The notes beneath the pieces were generated by a model. That model saw only the letters and a program-made list of their open reading frames with translations, was not told where the DNA came from and made no database searches. From Cylindrobasidium torrendii FP15055 ss-10 (taxonomy: Eukaryota; Basidiomycota; Agaricomycetes; Agaricales; Physalacriaceae), in NCBI GenBank assembly GCA_000934385.1, contig KN880534.1, forward strand, positions 1 to 64,000: a DNA stretch of 64,000 nucleotides. Reading direction: 5' to 3'. The position numbers and the translations under genes are program-made. Positions within the stretch are counted from its first letter, which is position 1; each line of letters begins with the position of its first letter. Shown here one piece after another: positions 1 to 11,067 of the stretch.

Positions 1-1304
1 CCATTTTATATACCTAAAACACATGTGAGGGGTTCGCATATTACACAGTAGTATTGTGTCATATACCTGTATTTGGCTTCACAATGCAGTTTATTTTAGC
101 ATTCTTAGGGTCTTTCAGGCTAAAATATGTTTGTGCTTGGATTCAATACTCTTATAAGATTTCTTTGTTTTTATTTCTATATTTTGAAAGAGGATGCTGG
201 AATAATATTGATTACAAAAATTTCGGTATTATTTTCGCATTTTGGGCCAGAATAAGCTAATAAGAAACTATAATTTTAACCAATATTCTCAGTCAGAATA
301 TGGAATTTTCTACGTGGTGAGATGATGCCAGCCACCACAGGACAATCGGCGCCCTGTGTTTAGGTCACCGTGTTAGGTCAAGCCGTGCAGGTATAATATA
401 GATTGATCTTGAAACATAACGGAGATTGACCTGACGCCAATCATCGCCAATCCAGCGAAAATCCGGGAGGTTTAGTGGAGAACTAGTGGAAAGTCAAGGG
501 AAAGTGCGAGCGAACCGGGTCTCTGGTTGTAAGATCGTAGTAGAATGGCAAGTCACGGTGATTATGCATTGTCGTTAGTTTGCTTGTGTCACCCCACTCC
601 ATCTCCGGAATTTACCCTTCTGGGAGTGCATGCATATTTCATCTGTTCTGTCGACCTTTCTGGTAAATCTGTGTCTTTATATTCTATCCATTTCAGGAGT
701 TCGACGAAATCGAACACCAGCGCTCCCCGAGCCGTTTCGAACACAAGGGACCTGGTGCTGACCACGAGAAAGCTGTAACACTCTAACCCGACGGTACCAA
801 GATTGCCCAGGCTCGGCAGGCCGTGACTCATTCACCTTTTCCTGACTTTTCTGTAAGCCCCCATTTATTAGAATCGGAATTTGACCGCCCCGAGTCTGAT
901 GAGAAGCAGATTTATTGTTGGAGATTCCAATCAATGTGTTATACAGAAGCGCACGAGTACGCAACAATTAGATCCTTGAGCTCAGCTTGAGCTCGAGCGA
1001 GTAGTAGTACGATTTCATTTTGTAGGTAACTTGGATCTCTTTCGGACAGACCGCCTGCAAGAGCTTCTATGCTGTGAGACTGTGCACAGTGTCACCTAAT
1101 ACTCTTTTTTAAAAAGAGTCGTGCACATCCTTTAGGGCTACATAGCAGTAGCATCACTTGCCCAGCCAATTTACGGCTACTACTCCAACCAACTGTGCTC
1201 ATCCGACTCATGTCAAATCGGGGTGACTACTTCTTTGTTATTACGTCGCACACCTAAGCTGACCATCCACTGCATGAATATACAACCAGTGCCGTTCTTC
1301 CTCT
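1..1304. other. Gene-poor left edge, AT-rich at start
   Basis: No convincing gene. The first 300 bases or so are visibly AT-rich compared with the rest of the window, and the ORFs here are short and unlike known proteins. Around 970-1006 there is a GAGCTC/CTTGAGCTC-rich stretch. Two palindromes lie at 1079-1119. This could be decayed repeat DNA plus the 3' flank of the M3 peptidase gene, whose stop is at 1305. Confidence 0.5.
1079..1119. repeat. Two adjacent perfect palindromes
   Basis: ACTGTGCACAGT at 1079-1090 is a perfect 12-bp palindrome. Ten bases further on, 1101-1119 reads ACTCTTTTT-T-AAAAAGAGT, two 9-base arms around a single T. Both are read directly from the sequence. They sit about 190 bp beyond the stop of the M3 peptidase gene, too far for an obvious role in its 3' end. 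Function unknown. Confidence 0.7.
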
Positions 1305-3856
1305 TCAAAGGCTAGCTTTCGCCTCACCAATGGCCCCAAAGATCTCCTTGATAAATGCCTCCTCATCAGGCTCGCGTCCGAGGAAGTCTCTCAACGAGTC
1401 TAACTCCTCACGCGCACCACCAAATGCCAGGATCTTCTCTTGGTAACGCTTGCCCCGTGCGGGGTCAAGTGGGTCAGCCTTGAAGACGGTGGCTAATTGA
1501 CATGTGAGTAAGACCAGTCAACCGCCAAAAAGCGAGAAAGTAGACGCACCATACATATCCGCGGCAAAGACCAGAGAATACTGATGTTATGTAAGCACAA
1601 TGGAAGAATGATGTGAACAAATCACGTGCCAGATAACCATAGTAGCCTGCCTCGTAGCCCCTACAAGACCGTGAGAAGGTGGGAAGAAGAAAAGACAAGC
1701 TGTGAGGGTTACCCGGTGATGTGACCGAACGTCCCTTGCCCTGGGCAGGGCTTGCCCGCTTTGACAAGCGAGGTTGCCTCGCGGAGGTCGTTCCACAACG
1801 CCGTCAGATTCGCGTTCTCCTCCGAGTCGGTGTGTACTTTGATGTCAAATTTGGCAAAGAAAATTTGGCGCAGGTTGAACAGTCCGACGTTGACATAGCG
1901 ACTGAATCATCATGAGCATACCCTTCGTTAAACAGGTAAGTAAAATACCTCTTGATGAGTTTCTCAATGAGTTCCGCGGGCAAAGGTTTCTGTGTCTGGT
2001 AATGGCTGGACATCTTCTCGAGAACCTTAGGTTCCCAGCACCAGTTCTCCAACATCTGCGAAGGTGCTTCCACAAAGTCCCGTGCAACGCTGGTTCCGTG
2101 GAAGCGCGCAAACTTGGTCCGGCTCAGCAGGCCGTGGAATACATGGCCCATTTCGTGGAAGAATGTAACAACATCATCGTGACGCATAAGTGCAGGCTTT
2201 TCTGGTGTCGGCTTTGCGAGATTGGCGACCATAGCTGCCAGAGGGAAGTGACGAGTGCCATCCTCCTTGTCAAAGCCTGGGAGCAGGGGCCAGACGGCAG
2301 CATGCGAGTATTTCGAGGCTGATTCCTGGTCAGCTAATCAGAATTGAACGGGATTCACACGCTCACCTCTAGGGTAGAGGTCAAGGTAGCAGTATCCAAT
2401 AAACCCGGACGCGTCGGTAGAGCCCTTCTGCCAGACGGAGAACATCTGCACCTCTGGATGCCACGTCGATCCGTCAGTGACCTCCTCGAAGCGGACGCTC
2501 AAGAGATCTTGGTAAATGGACAGGATGGTAGGGACGACGACCGAGACTGGGAAGTATTCTTTGACAACTGCATCGTCAAGGTCGAGAGTCTTCTCGACAA
2601 ACTTGCGGTCATAGTACCTGTAATCCCAGATGTAAAACTCGCCATCGAATGGGAGACCGGCGACTCCGTGCTCCTCTTTCTTGAGCGCAAGTAGTGTCTC
2701 TCGGTCCTTCTCGCCGACAGGGCGGAGCTTTTGCTCAAGTTTGTCGAGGAATTTCGAGACGTTGTCGCCATTTTTGATCATCTTAACTTCCGTGATGTAG
2801 TCCGCGTAAGTCTTGTATCCCAAAAGGCTTGCGATCTGGCGGCGAATAGCGATAGCCTTGTCGAGTAATGGTACATTGATTTCCAAACGAGATTCGTGGC
2901 CCTCTTGAGCTCGCTGCCTAGTAGTAGGATTCTTGGCATATTTGAACTATACAAGGCGTGATGAGGCAAAGTGATTGTGAACTGGTATTGTAAGCATACC
3001 ACAGGGAAGATATCGGGGGTCTTGTACGTGACATCGTACAGATCCTTTCCATCCACGACGCGCTTTGTGTAGCCAGAAATCACGTCTGAAGGCAGACCGT
3101 CGAGTTCTTCCTCAGTAAACGATATGACGCCCTAGGGTTGAAATGAGAATATGTGTAGATTGTAGAGTTTGGCCACATACGTTCTCCTCGTTAAAGTTCT
3201 TGCTGAACTCCAAGCAGACCTGGGAAAGTTCCTTCTTCAGTTCAGTAAGCTTGGTACGTTTGTCGTCGGGCAAGGCAAGTCCAGCACGGGTACCATCTAA
3301 GACCTAGAGCAAGGGTTAGCGTGCATTACGATATATAGGGATACACACGCACCAGCTTTTCGACAAGACGTTTCTCTTCTGCCGACAGAGAATCCCATTT
3401 TCCGGATGCCTTAATGTTCTTCTCTGCGGCTGCCTTGGCATGGAATACATCAAGACGCATGGAATCCTCAACGCCATAGTTCCTAGTGAGACTTTCTGCT
3501 TCGTTGGCCGCGTCGCGCAGTTCCTTGACGGTAGACACATTCTGGTAGAAGGATAGCGGTTCGGCGGTCGTTTCGAAGAGAGTGTCTGCTTTAGCCAAAG
3601 CGAGCTGTTGGACGCGTCAAGAATCGTAAAGGCGATGAGACTAGCAATGCTTACGAAGACCTGTAGAAGTGTTAGACGATGCTTTAAGGATTGCTCAACG
3701 ACCACGCACCGATTCAAAGTTAGCGGCAGCTGCATCAAGACCAGCAATAGCATCCATCGCAGCCTTGTGGGCGGCAATGCCATCCTTGGTGATGCTGAGT
3801 ATCTGCTCGGCGGTGTGGTCCCATTTCGGAGCGGGTTGGGGTGGTTGGACTGTCAT
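1305..3856 (-). CDS. M3-family thimet oligopeptidase / saccharolysin-like metallopeptidase
   Basis: A zinc endopeptidase that cleaves short peptides, related to saccharolysin (Prd1) and thimet oligopeptidase. About ten short introns split it. The exon at 1804-2232 carries HEMGH, giving two zinc His and the catalytic Glu, followed about 25 residues later by EAPSQMLENW, which supplies the third zinc ligand. The exon at 2338-2886 ends near YLDLYPRGE, a conserved substrate-side motif. The C-terminal exons read CPGQGTFGHITG, then GYEAGYYGYL. The stop is TGA at 1305-1307. I start at MTVQPPQPAPKW (3856), where family similarity begins. The frame stays open to 4108, and MSLVLQRARRG at 4063 looks like a mitochondrial presequence, so a longer, mitochondrially targeted form is possible. 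Confidence 0.9.
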
Positions 3857-4278
3857 TGGAGAAGCGAAGGAGGTGGTAGAGAAAAGACAGGTCCTCGTCC
3901 GTGAGCTACTCGGCGACGCAGTCCATCGCCCACATGACGCGAGTATCGATCGATAACGAGCTGTAGACGTGAAGTCAATCACATAGGGAGTGGAATGCGC
4001 CACTCGACGCGCGGACGCAAGTTGGCCAAGACCGCGTCGTGCGCGTTGCAGAACAAGTGACATGCTCTCCAAAACTTCCCGAACAGGGCCCTTGACGCCC
4101 CGGATCATTTATACGCGTTTTATCTAATCTACCCGGGTCACGGCGGGGAAATCAAACTTAGAAATTCCGAAAGTCGAACTTGAAGTGACTTGGTGAACAT
4201 AAGCGAGCGATCCTACGTATCTGGCTAAGCTATATACAAAAAAGAAATGGGTACAATAAATAAGACAACGAAAGACTT

Positions 4279-5443
4279 TCAGTGGCCGCGCTCGGTAAGC
4301 CACTGCATGACAACACCTCTGGTATTCCATGTCAGTACGTGATGCATGTGCCACAAGAACCCTGGCTTACAGGTTGTGCTGGTTCTTCATCGAACACTGG
4401 AAGATAATGAGCAAATAGATGCACGGAATGTATTGTTTTACGCACGGAGTAGCACTGTCAAAATGTTAGAGTTGCTCGAACACAGAAAGGTAACACATAC
4501 GGATACAGGGCGGTCGTTAATCTTGCTTAATTCGCTGTGGACCATGGTCAGCTCATTCTCGCCAGCAGAACCTCAAGTCGTACAGATCCTTGATCAAATC
4601 GTTGACGCCTGCAGCACCGTCGAGATCACTCTTGTTTCCGAGCTGCAGCGACCGTTAGGCCTGGGTTTCGAAAAGCCCAAGATAGATACTCATACCACTA
4701 AGAGCGGGACACCAGCTAGCGTCTGTTGTGACAGAAGCTGGTGAAGCTCAAACCTCGCCGCGTTGAATTTCTCCGGCTAGGTAGGCGTCAGGATTGTGGA
4801 ACATTCGTCAGAAGTGGATACCGACATCAGCGGCGTCGACCACGAAACTGGGGACGCTATCAACACGCAGGTCCACTTCAAAGTCATGCGTACGCACACT
4901 ATCGCATCAACACCATTGCAATACCGTTCCTATCGCGGAGCATACTCAACACAAGTCCAATTATAATGGGCGCCCACTCACCCACATTGTCCGGAACTTG
5001 GGCTGTCCTGCACAGGATTCGTTCAAACTTCGCCTTTGAAATGACTGCTTTCTACTCACCTGCGACATCCCAGACCTTCAGCGTGATGTTTCCCTTCCTA
5101 ATCTTGCGGAAGTTGAACGCGACAGTGGGAACGACTTCTGGAACCCACTGATAGCAAGTCAGTATCAGCCGCTTTGGCTTCTACGCACTACTAGGCAACT
5201 GTTGCGTACCTGCCCATTCCCAATAACGTTCACGAAAGATGTTTTGCCAGATGCCTGAAGCATAATCAACACGATGGTGTCTGTGATGTCTTCGAGACGC
5301 ACCTGAAGTCCAATGACAGCTAACTCGGCCTGTTTGGAGAAGAAGAGTCTGCGTCCCAGAGTCAATTACAAGTTGCCGCATCGTGCCACGAAAGCCTGTC
5401 TGTACCCGATGAACCACGAGAAGAGACCGTCGAAAAAGCCCAT
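4279..5443 (-). CDS. ARL8: ARL8-like small GTPase (Arf family)
   Basis: An Arf-like GTPase. In animals ARL8 sits on lysosomes and recruits motor adaptors and HOPS; fungal members are assumed to act on vacuoles or endosomes. Joining about eight short exons gives an N-terminal amphipathic helix (MGFFDGLFSWFIG), P-loop GLQASGKT, switch I PTVAFNFRK, G3 WDVAGQPKFRTMW, G4 NKSD, and the C-terminal MQWLTERGH with stop at 4279. ERYCNGVDAIV matches the ARL8-specific ERYCRGV region, which separates it from Arf1 and Arl1. G3 reads DVAG where most Arf-family proteins have D(V/I)GG. The first intron follows the codons for the membrane helix. The length, about 180 aa, fits the family. Confidence 0.88.
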
Positions 5444-6042
5444 TGCTGGTAAATTTGATGTTGAAGATGAATGGCTGAGGAGAGGAGGTGTACCGCCGGC
5501 ACTGGAAACTGATCGCGTTCATGCCCCGGGCCGGGTGCCGGTGGCGCACCCAAATCGTCCAGTCTTAAGTGATTATGACCCTCAAGGATATCTGAGTCAC
5601 GCAAGTGTATCAAGGACACAATTTCAGATGATTTCCATCCAATTTATGCACGATGAGGGGACAACATCAACCAGCCCCACCCCGAACCATGGGCCGGCAA
5701 TCATGGATATTCACAAAATAAACGTGCAGGCTCGTGTTTAGCACCTATGTAATACGCTTGTGGGTCCAGCGGACATTGTAGAGCGGAAGACGCCGCCGCT
5801 GCGAGACGCGTAGCCGTCGAAAACAATGAGATTAAACCAAAAAGCTAGCAGGTGTGGCGAAAGGCTATGCAAAAAATACACGCTGGGATGACCAGATAAG
5901 ACTCTATGTACGGAAGGGAAGACTACCAAGACGGGGAGTAGGATTGAATACACTGTGAAAAGAACTAAATTGTCCATCCTGGAAGTCACTGGAAGTCTAG
6001 AGAAGCGTGAGATGGGACCCTCAATTTCGGTCGCGGCACGGT
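5444..6042. other. Intergenic, ARL8 5' flank / MYND gene 3' flank
   Basis: About 600 bp between the start of ARL8 and the stop of the upstream same-strand gene. Open frames on both strands are short or lack recognisable protein character. The stretch probably contains the ARL8 promoter and the 3' UTR of the zinc-finger gene. Confidence 0.5.
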
Positions 6043-6786
6043 CTACACCTGGGTTGTAGCCCGACAGATGTGCCTCTTTCCACCTCTCGTGCGACATTCG
6101 CGCGAGCAAAACATCTCTCCACAGCGGCCACACCGTGGGAAGTCATTGCCAGGCTTGTTGCAGGTAGAGCAATGCGCACCGCGACAAAGTTTCGATTTGC
6201 GTTCAAGCGACGCCAGGATGGGATTGAGGTCCGAGGAAGGAGCAGGGTTGGTGGGGCTGAATGGCGCATGTCTGACGGGCACTTCAGGGCTGGCCATCAG
6301 TGGGGAGCCACTGGAGGAGGCGGTGTTGGATGACGAGTCCGAGAGGTAGGATGAAGTACGACTAATTGAAGGGATGGAATCGCTATCCCACAAGGGATTG
6401 GCTGTCTCCTCCCAAAGCGACTGTGCACGCGGCCGCCGCCTGAAAAAGCCAAAGGGTTTACTATGCAAAGCATAGCGTTGGAGTGTCATTGAGGCTGGCG
6501 ACGTTGGTGTGAATGCGCCATATGCCGTTTGTGTTGGACCTTGGGGCGCCAAGGTAGGATCAGCCTTAGACCGAACTTCAAGCTTGGACGAGAGGCTAGA
6601 AAGACTGGACATGTTGGAGGTCGAAGAGACCGTCCGCTTCCTGCGCTGGAGGGACATGGTACGAAACCGAGTCTGCAGCGGGCGTTCAGTGCGGAGTGGA
6701 AACCTAGAATTACCACGCACCTTATCATCCAGGTTTGCGTGGAGATGAGTCTCTATGGCCAGTTGAGGCGTGGTTCGTGCTGTCAT
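6043..6786 (-). CDS. Serine-rich protein with C-terminal MYND-like zinc finger
   Basis: About 230-247 aa. The first 200 residues are low-complexity and Ser/Pro/Thr-rich, with basic RRKR and FFRRRPR patches. The last 45 residues form a metal-binding module with spacing C-x4-C-x2-C-x9-C-x2-C-x4-C-x3-C-x7-H-x-C, close to the MYND/HIT pattern; the usual H-x3-C end is H-x-C here. MYND fingers normally bind proline-rich peptides. The frame is open throughout. A 48-nt GTGCGT...CTGCAG segment with a branch-like ACTGAAC near codons 23-38 looks like a frame-neutral intron, so the spliced protein would lose 16 residues. The frame ends ACCCAG then GTGTAG, so a further 3' exon cannot be excluded. Cellular role unknown. 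Confidence 0.6.
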   Translation of the reverse strand: MTARTTPQLAIETHLHANLDDKVRGNSRFPLRTERPLQTRFRTMSLQRRKRTVSSTSNMSSLSSLSSKLEVRSKADPTLAPQGPTQTAYGAFTPTSPASMTLQRYALHSKPFGFFRRRPRAQSLWEETANPLWDSDSIPSISRTSSYLSDSSSNTASSSGSPLMASPEVPVRHAPFSPTNPAPSSDLNPILASLERKSKLCRGAHCSTCNKPGNDFPRCGRCGEMFCSRECRTRGGKRHICRATTQV

Positions 6787-7998
6787 AATAGTCTTGGTGC
6801 AACTCCCTTTTGCAATTTATAGTCAGTAAACGAGGACAATGGACCCTTGCTACGTACAAAAATATGCAGTAGATGTGTCAGAGAGGGTAGCTTTGCTGAG
6901 GTGTTTTCAACAAGGCGCGGACTCAGATGTAGTTGAAAGATGGAATTGGAATGATGGTCAGAAACCAAGTTGCGCGATCATTTCTAGGGGCGGAAGTTGC
7001 ATCATCGGATTGTCTCCCACGGTGATGTGACAGTGTGACGCGTGACAAGTAGCCACCACCACATCCACCGTGATATGGATGCCTGTCCGACCGGCCCCGC
7101 CAGCGACCTGTCAAGAGCGAACATAAGTACATGCAGTTTCCCAAGAATCATTGGCAACAAGCAGAGGACAATAATGAAGTAATTGGAGAATTATGCTCAG
7201 GAATCCATCAGAACACAGTCGTCGGCTTACGGTAGTTGCGCCAACGACCACGACGTCGATACAAGATGGAAGTAGTGCATCAACATTGCACCATATCCAC
7301 TTCAAGGTGATTTCGAAGTGCAACGGAACAGCAGAGTGTCCGGGAAACACTCCGAAGCCTAGGGCCTGCGTAACGAGGCTTCCAGATAATCGATACCTTT
7401 TTCCAACGACGTATGTACTGTTTTTAAAGGGTGGTAAGTGTGATTCTTCTGCATCGGACTACCAAATTGATTCGTACCATGTCCAGGGCTCATGCAATCA
7501 TGTCTGCTCCGATGTCCTATCAGTCTGGAAGGCAATATAATGGTAGACTGTAAGCATGCCCATTGGTTGCTAAACCTCGGAGGTTCATCGCGTCCACAAT
7601 GGCCCCACGGGCCACCAGGAACGAGCCCCGCATTCGTCTCATTCCGTCTATCGTCGTATCCTCGTCAGAATCAACATTCGAATGTCTATTTTGTTCTACT
7701 TCTGTACCTACAATTGACTTGTGCGTATGCTCACCCTCTCAAGCCACCAATGCCTCTGGAATTCCACAAAAACCATAATAATCATGCTGGCGGCCCTGGT
7801 ACCAACCCGTAATTGGTATCGAGTATCCCGGGAGCGTCAGCTGACGCCAGCGCCAAGTGTCGAGCAATGTATTATATATGCTTGCATCCGGTGAATTCGT
7901 GGGGAAACTTAAGCGCATTGAGTATAAAGCAAGACCAGAACGAATCCACATATCTCAGGACATCCTCCCTGTTCTTCCCCACCCTCCTGCTTCGTACG
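6787..7998. other. Intergenic region, shared 5' flank
   Basis: About 1.2 kb between two divergent genes (zinc-finger protein on minus, sugar transporter on plus). The ORFs here are short and not family-like. It should hold the promoters of both genes, including the TATA-like element at 7923. Confidence 0.5.
7923..7928 (+). promoter_or_regulatory. TATA-like box of sugar transporter gene
   Basis: TATAAA in the context GAGTATAAAGC, 76 bp upstream of the transporter ATG. Spacing and strand fit a core promoter; there is no transcript evidence. Confidence 0.4.
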
Positions 7999-10313
7999 AT
8001 GGCGTCCAGTCCCAGCCAGGATTCCGTCGAGAAAGTTGACGTTCAGCACGACAATGTCGCGAAGAAGTTTCGTCTCCCAAAGACTGCAGAAGAGAAACAG
8101 CGCGAGCTAGATGAAGCTCTCGCCATTGATCCTGGCCCAGCTACTATCAGCTTAGCTGCACTCCAGGTATGTACTTCGGTACATGATTTGACAATAGCTG
8201 AGCCAGCGCAGCTATATCTTGTCACTCTTGTGGCCTGTTTCTGCAGTGGAGACAATGGCTTCGACAGTACGGTGAGGACTTTGACCACAAGCTGGTCCCG
8301 GCTCTTGCTAACGTGACTCAGGTCATGGGAGGCATCAACGGCATGGAGCAGTTTCGCTCGTATTTTGGTCTTGCGGATGGTGCAGCGAAAACAAGCATCG
8401 TTTTTGGGATCTACACCATCGGGTCGCTCACAGGAACTATCCCAGCTTCGTATCTGCCTGACCGGTTTGGGTATGTGCACACGGACATTTTGCGTGGATA
8501 TAACTCAACAGACTACAGACGCCGTTTCCCTATGTTCGTTGGCAATATAATCCTCATGTATGGGCCCGGACCGTCACCTACCCATGATCACCTCTAACTT
8601 CCCGTTAGTGGAGGTGCTGCCCTTACCGCCAATTCAAAGAACATGACGATGTTCCTTTTGGGCCGCTGGATGACAGGAATGGGATGCACTGTTGCTGGTG
8701 AGTACGAAATTTGGTTGTCTGGTCGATACACTGAACTCCATTTCCAGCCACTTCCGCGAAGAGCTATGTTGCTGAAATTGCACCAGCAAAGTACGTTAAA
8801 TTCTTTGAGCCCCCAGGATTCGAGCGAGGTAGCATATGTACCCATGAGCTCGTTTCTTTATATCCCTCGTTTCGTCGAGATTCAAGCTGCCAAAGGCTCC
8901 TTCCGCATTATATCCGTCCCACAAAAGGTTGGACGGAAGATTGATGATACAATCCTAGGCATCGTGGTGCATTCCTGGGTGTTTTGAACAGCTTGTAAGC
9001 ATTCCGTTGTATTGGCCTTTCTCCACATTTGGCTAATCCCCGGCGCGAACAGCTATTACATTGGACAATTGGCCGCGTCTGGTATGATGGTGTCGACCGG
9101 CAACTTCAAGAGCGAATACTCTTGGAGGCTTCCGCTCTACATCCAGATGATCCCTGCTGCTCTCAACCTGCTCTTCATCTGGTTCTGCCCTGAGTCGTAC
9201 GCAGACCCCGATACCGATTACCGTTCTCCTACTAACGTGGAACAGACCGCGTTGGTTGTGCAGTGTTGCCCGCTTTGACGATGCCCGAATTGTCCTCGCG
9301 AAGTACCACTCCGCCACGAACAACCTTGAGTCACCCATAGTCAAGCTGGAACTTGAGGAAATCCGCGAGAAGATTTCGGTCGACGGTGCTGACAGTGAGC
9401 TCGTACGGGTCTTCTGATATTATAGTGCTCATTCATCTTTAGAATCGTGGTGGGACTTCCGTCCTCTCTTCCGGAGTGCTGCAGACCGCTATCGCACGTA
9501 CATGGTCATCCTCATCGGAGTATTTGGGCAACTCTCCGGAAACGGAATGATCACCTACTTCTTGCCCGTACTTCTCAAGAACGCTGGCATCCAGAGCCAA
9601 CAAACGCGACTCGTTCTCAACTTCGTGAACAGTTTGACATCATTGTACGTATTTCTCTCCGTCCTTTGCCCTACTTATCGTCTACCAGCGCCGGAGCTCT
9701 GGGTGGAACTTTCACCGTCGACCGATTCGGCCGTCGTACCATTCTGCTCTGGGGAACAGTCGCCATTACATGCATTCTCGCCATGATTACCGGCCTTCTC
9801 AGCAGCGAGGGCACGTCGGCACAGGCTAATACGGGGATTGCCTTCATCTTTATCTTCGGTGTCGTGTACTCCTTCGGCTGGACGGCTATGCAGGCGCTGT
9901 ACCCGGCTGAGGTTTTGGGATACGAAGCGCGCGCCAAGGGACTCGCATTCCTTAACATCTGTACCCAAGGCTCAAGTTGTATCAATACATTTGGTCTCCC
10001 TGTCGCTCTTGAGCGTATAACATGGAAAGGTATGTTGATTTATCACCCACTAACATCATTATACTGAGCATCCCTGGAGTATACCTCATCTTCACAATTT
10101 GGGACGCCTTCGAGTGTGTCATGATTTACTTCTTCGTCGCAGAGACGAAAGGATTGACGCTGGAGGAAGTCGACGAGGTGTTCCACGAGTAAGCTTTGTG
10201 CCTTGTTATTTCTTGAAGTGGATACTGACGATGTCGTTTAAAGCCACAACCCCAAGTCGTATAGCTTGGAACTTGTGAAGCGTCGTAGGGCCAGACAAAT
10301 TCAGGCGGCGTAG
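7999..10313 (+). CDS. MFS sugar transporter (hexose/lactose permease type)
   Basis: A 12-helix sugar/H+ symporter of the plasma membrane, interrupted by about nine short introns. After a soluble N-terminus (MASSPSQDSVEK...), helix 1 contains the GDNGFDSTVMGG signature. Loop 2-3 has PDRFGRR, split by an intron. Helix 5-6 follows GRWMTGMG, and PESPRW precedes the central loop. In the second half come DRFGRR again, then the LYPAEVLGYEARAKG region (the PExLxxxxRxKG signature), and VAETKGLTLEEVDEVF after helix 12. These are the standard sugar-porter motifs in the right order. The C-terminus ends RRRARQIQAA. Closest in character to fungal lactose/hexose permeases; the substrate cannot be read from sequence. 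Confidence 0.92.
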
Positions 10314-11067
10314 GTTGTGGTGGTCTGTTGCATGCTCTCTGTAATATTAGTCTGTTCGGTCCGAATGTTCATGTCCTGCTTGTCACACGTTGTACACAAT
10401 ATCATGATTGCAAACACAAAGTTAAGCTGCACTATGCGCCTCTTGTTACACACGCGTTGTCTGACCGTTTCTGTGTCTGTATCACCGTTACTATTGCCTT
10501 CACTCATAAGTCATAAACCAGCTAAAGCGGCAGTTTGTTCTCGATGAGCTCGAAGCCTTCCAGTAAGCTCACATTTACTCATTGACGATAATGCATTTTT
10601 TGTGCTTTTCTTCTTATATAGAGCATACAAGGGAGGACCCTGACTCGATCATTCCTTGTGTCCGACGATGCTTGAAATGGAAAACAATGGCAACTCACGT
10701 AATCAATCGAATAGCCTCCTCTTACATGGTAGATGGGACACACAGCAGCTGAGGAAGTCGCCCATAATTTCCCGTCGCTTTGATCCGTCTGGATTCGGGG
10801 TGAAGCCTAGTGCCAACTGTTTTGGTCAGTAAATTGTTCAAGACAGGGTTTATGTCTCCTTCGACCACAGAGGTTCTTCTTACACCTGGATTTTCACCAG
10901 CACCAGCCTTCATGCATAGCCGATGCTCAAATGCCATTCAAATGGGCGTGCAAATAGATCAATTCGTCCGAGTAGCCAAGATTCGATGTGCTACTAGTAC
11001 GCTGGCACTATTTTACCAACCAATAATCAACCCCGTCATGCAAAGAAGTATACTAAACGCACACAAA
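10314..11067. other. Intergenic between convergent genes
   Basis: About 750 bp between the transporter stop and the RTT109 stop on the opposite strand. No open frame resembles a protein family. Pyrimidine-rich patches fit 3' untranslated sequence. Confidence 0.5.

Noticed and set aside
7193..7540. 115-codon plus-strand ORF upstream of the sugar transporter
   Set aside because: Irregular composition with no family resemblance. Probably chance.
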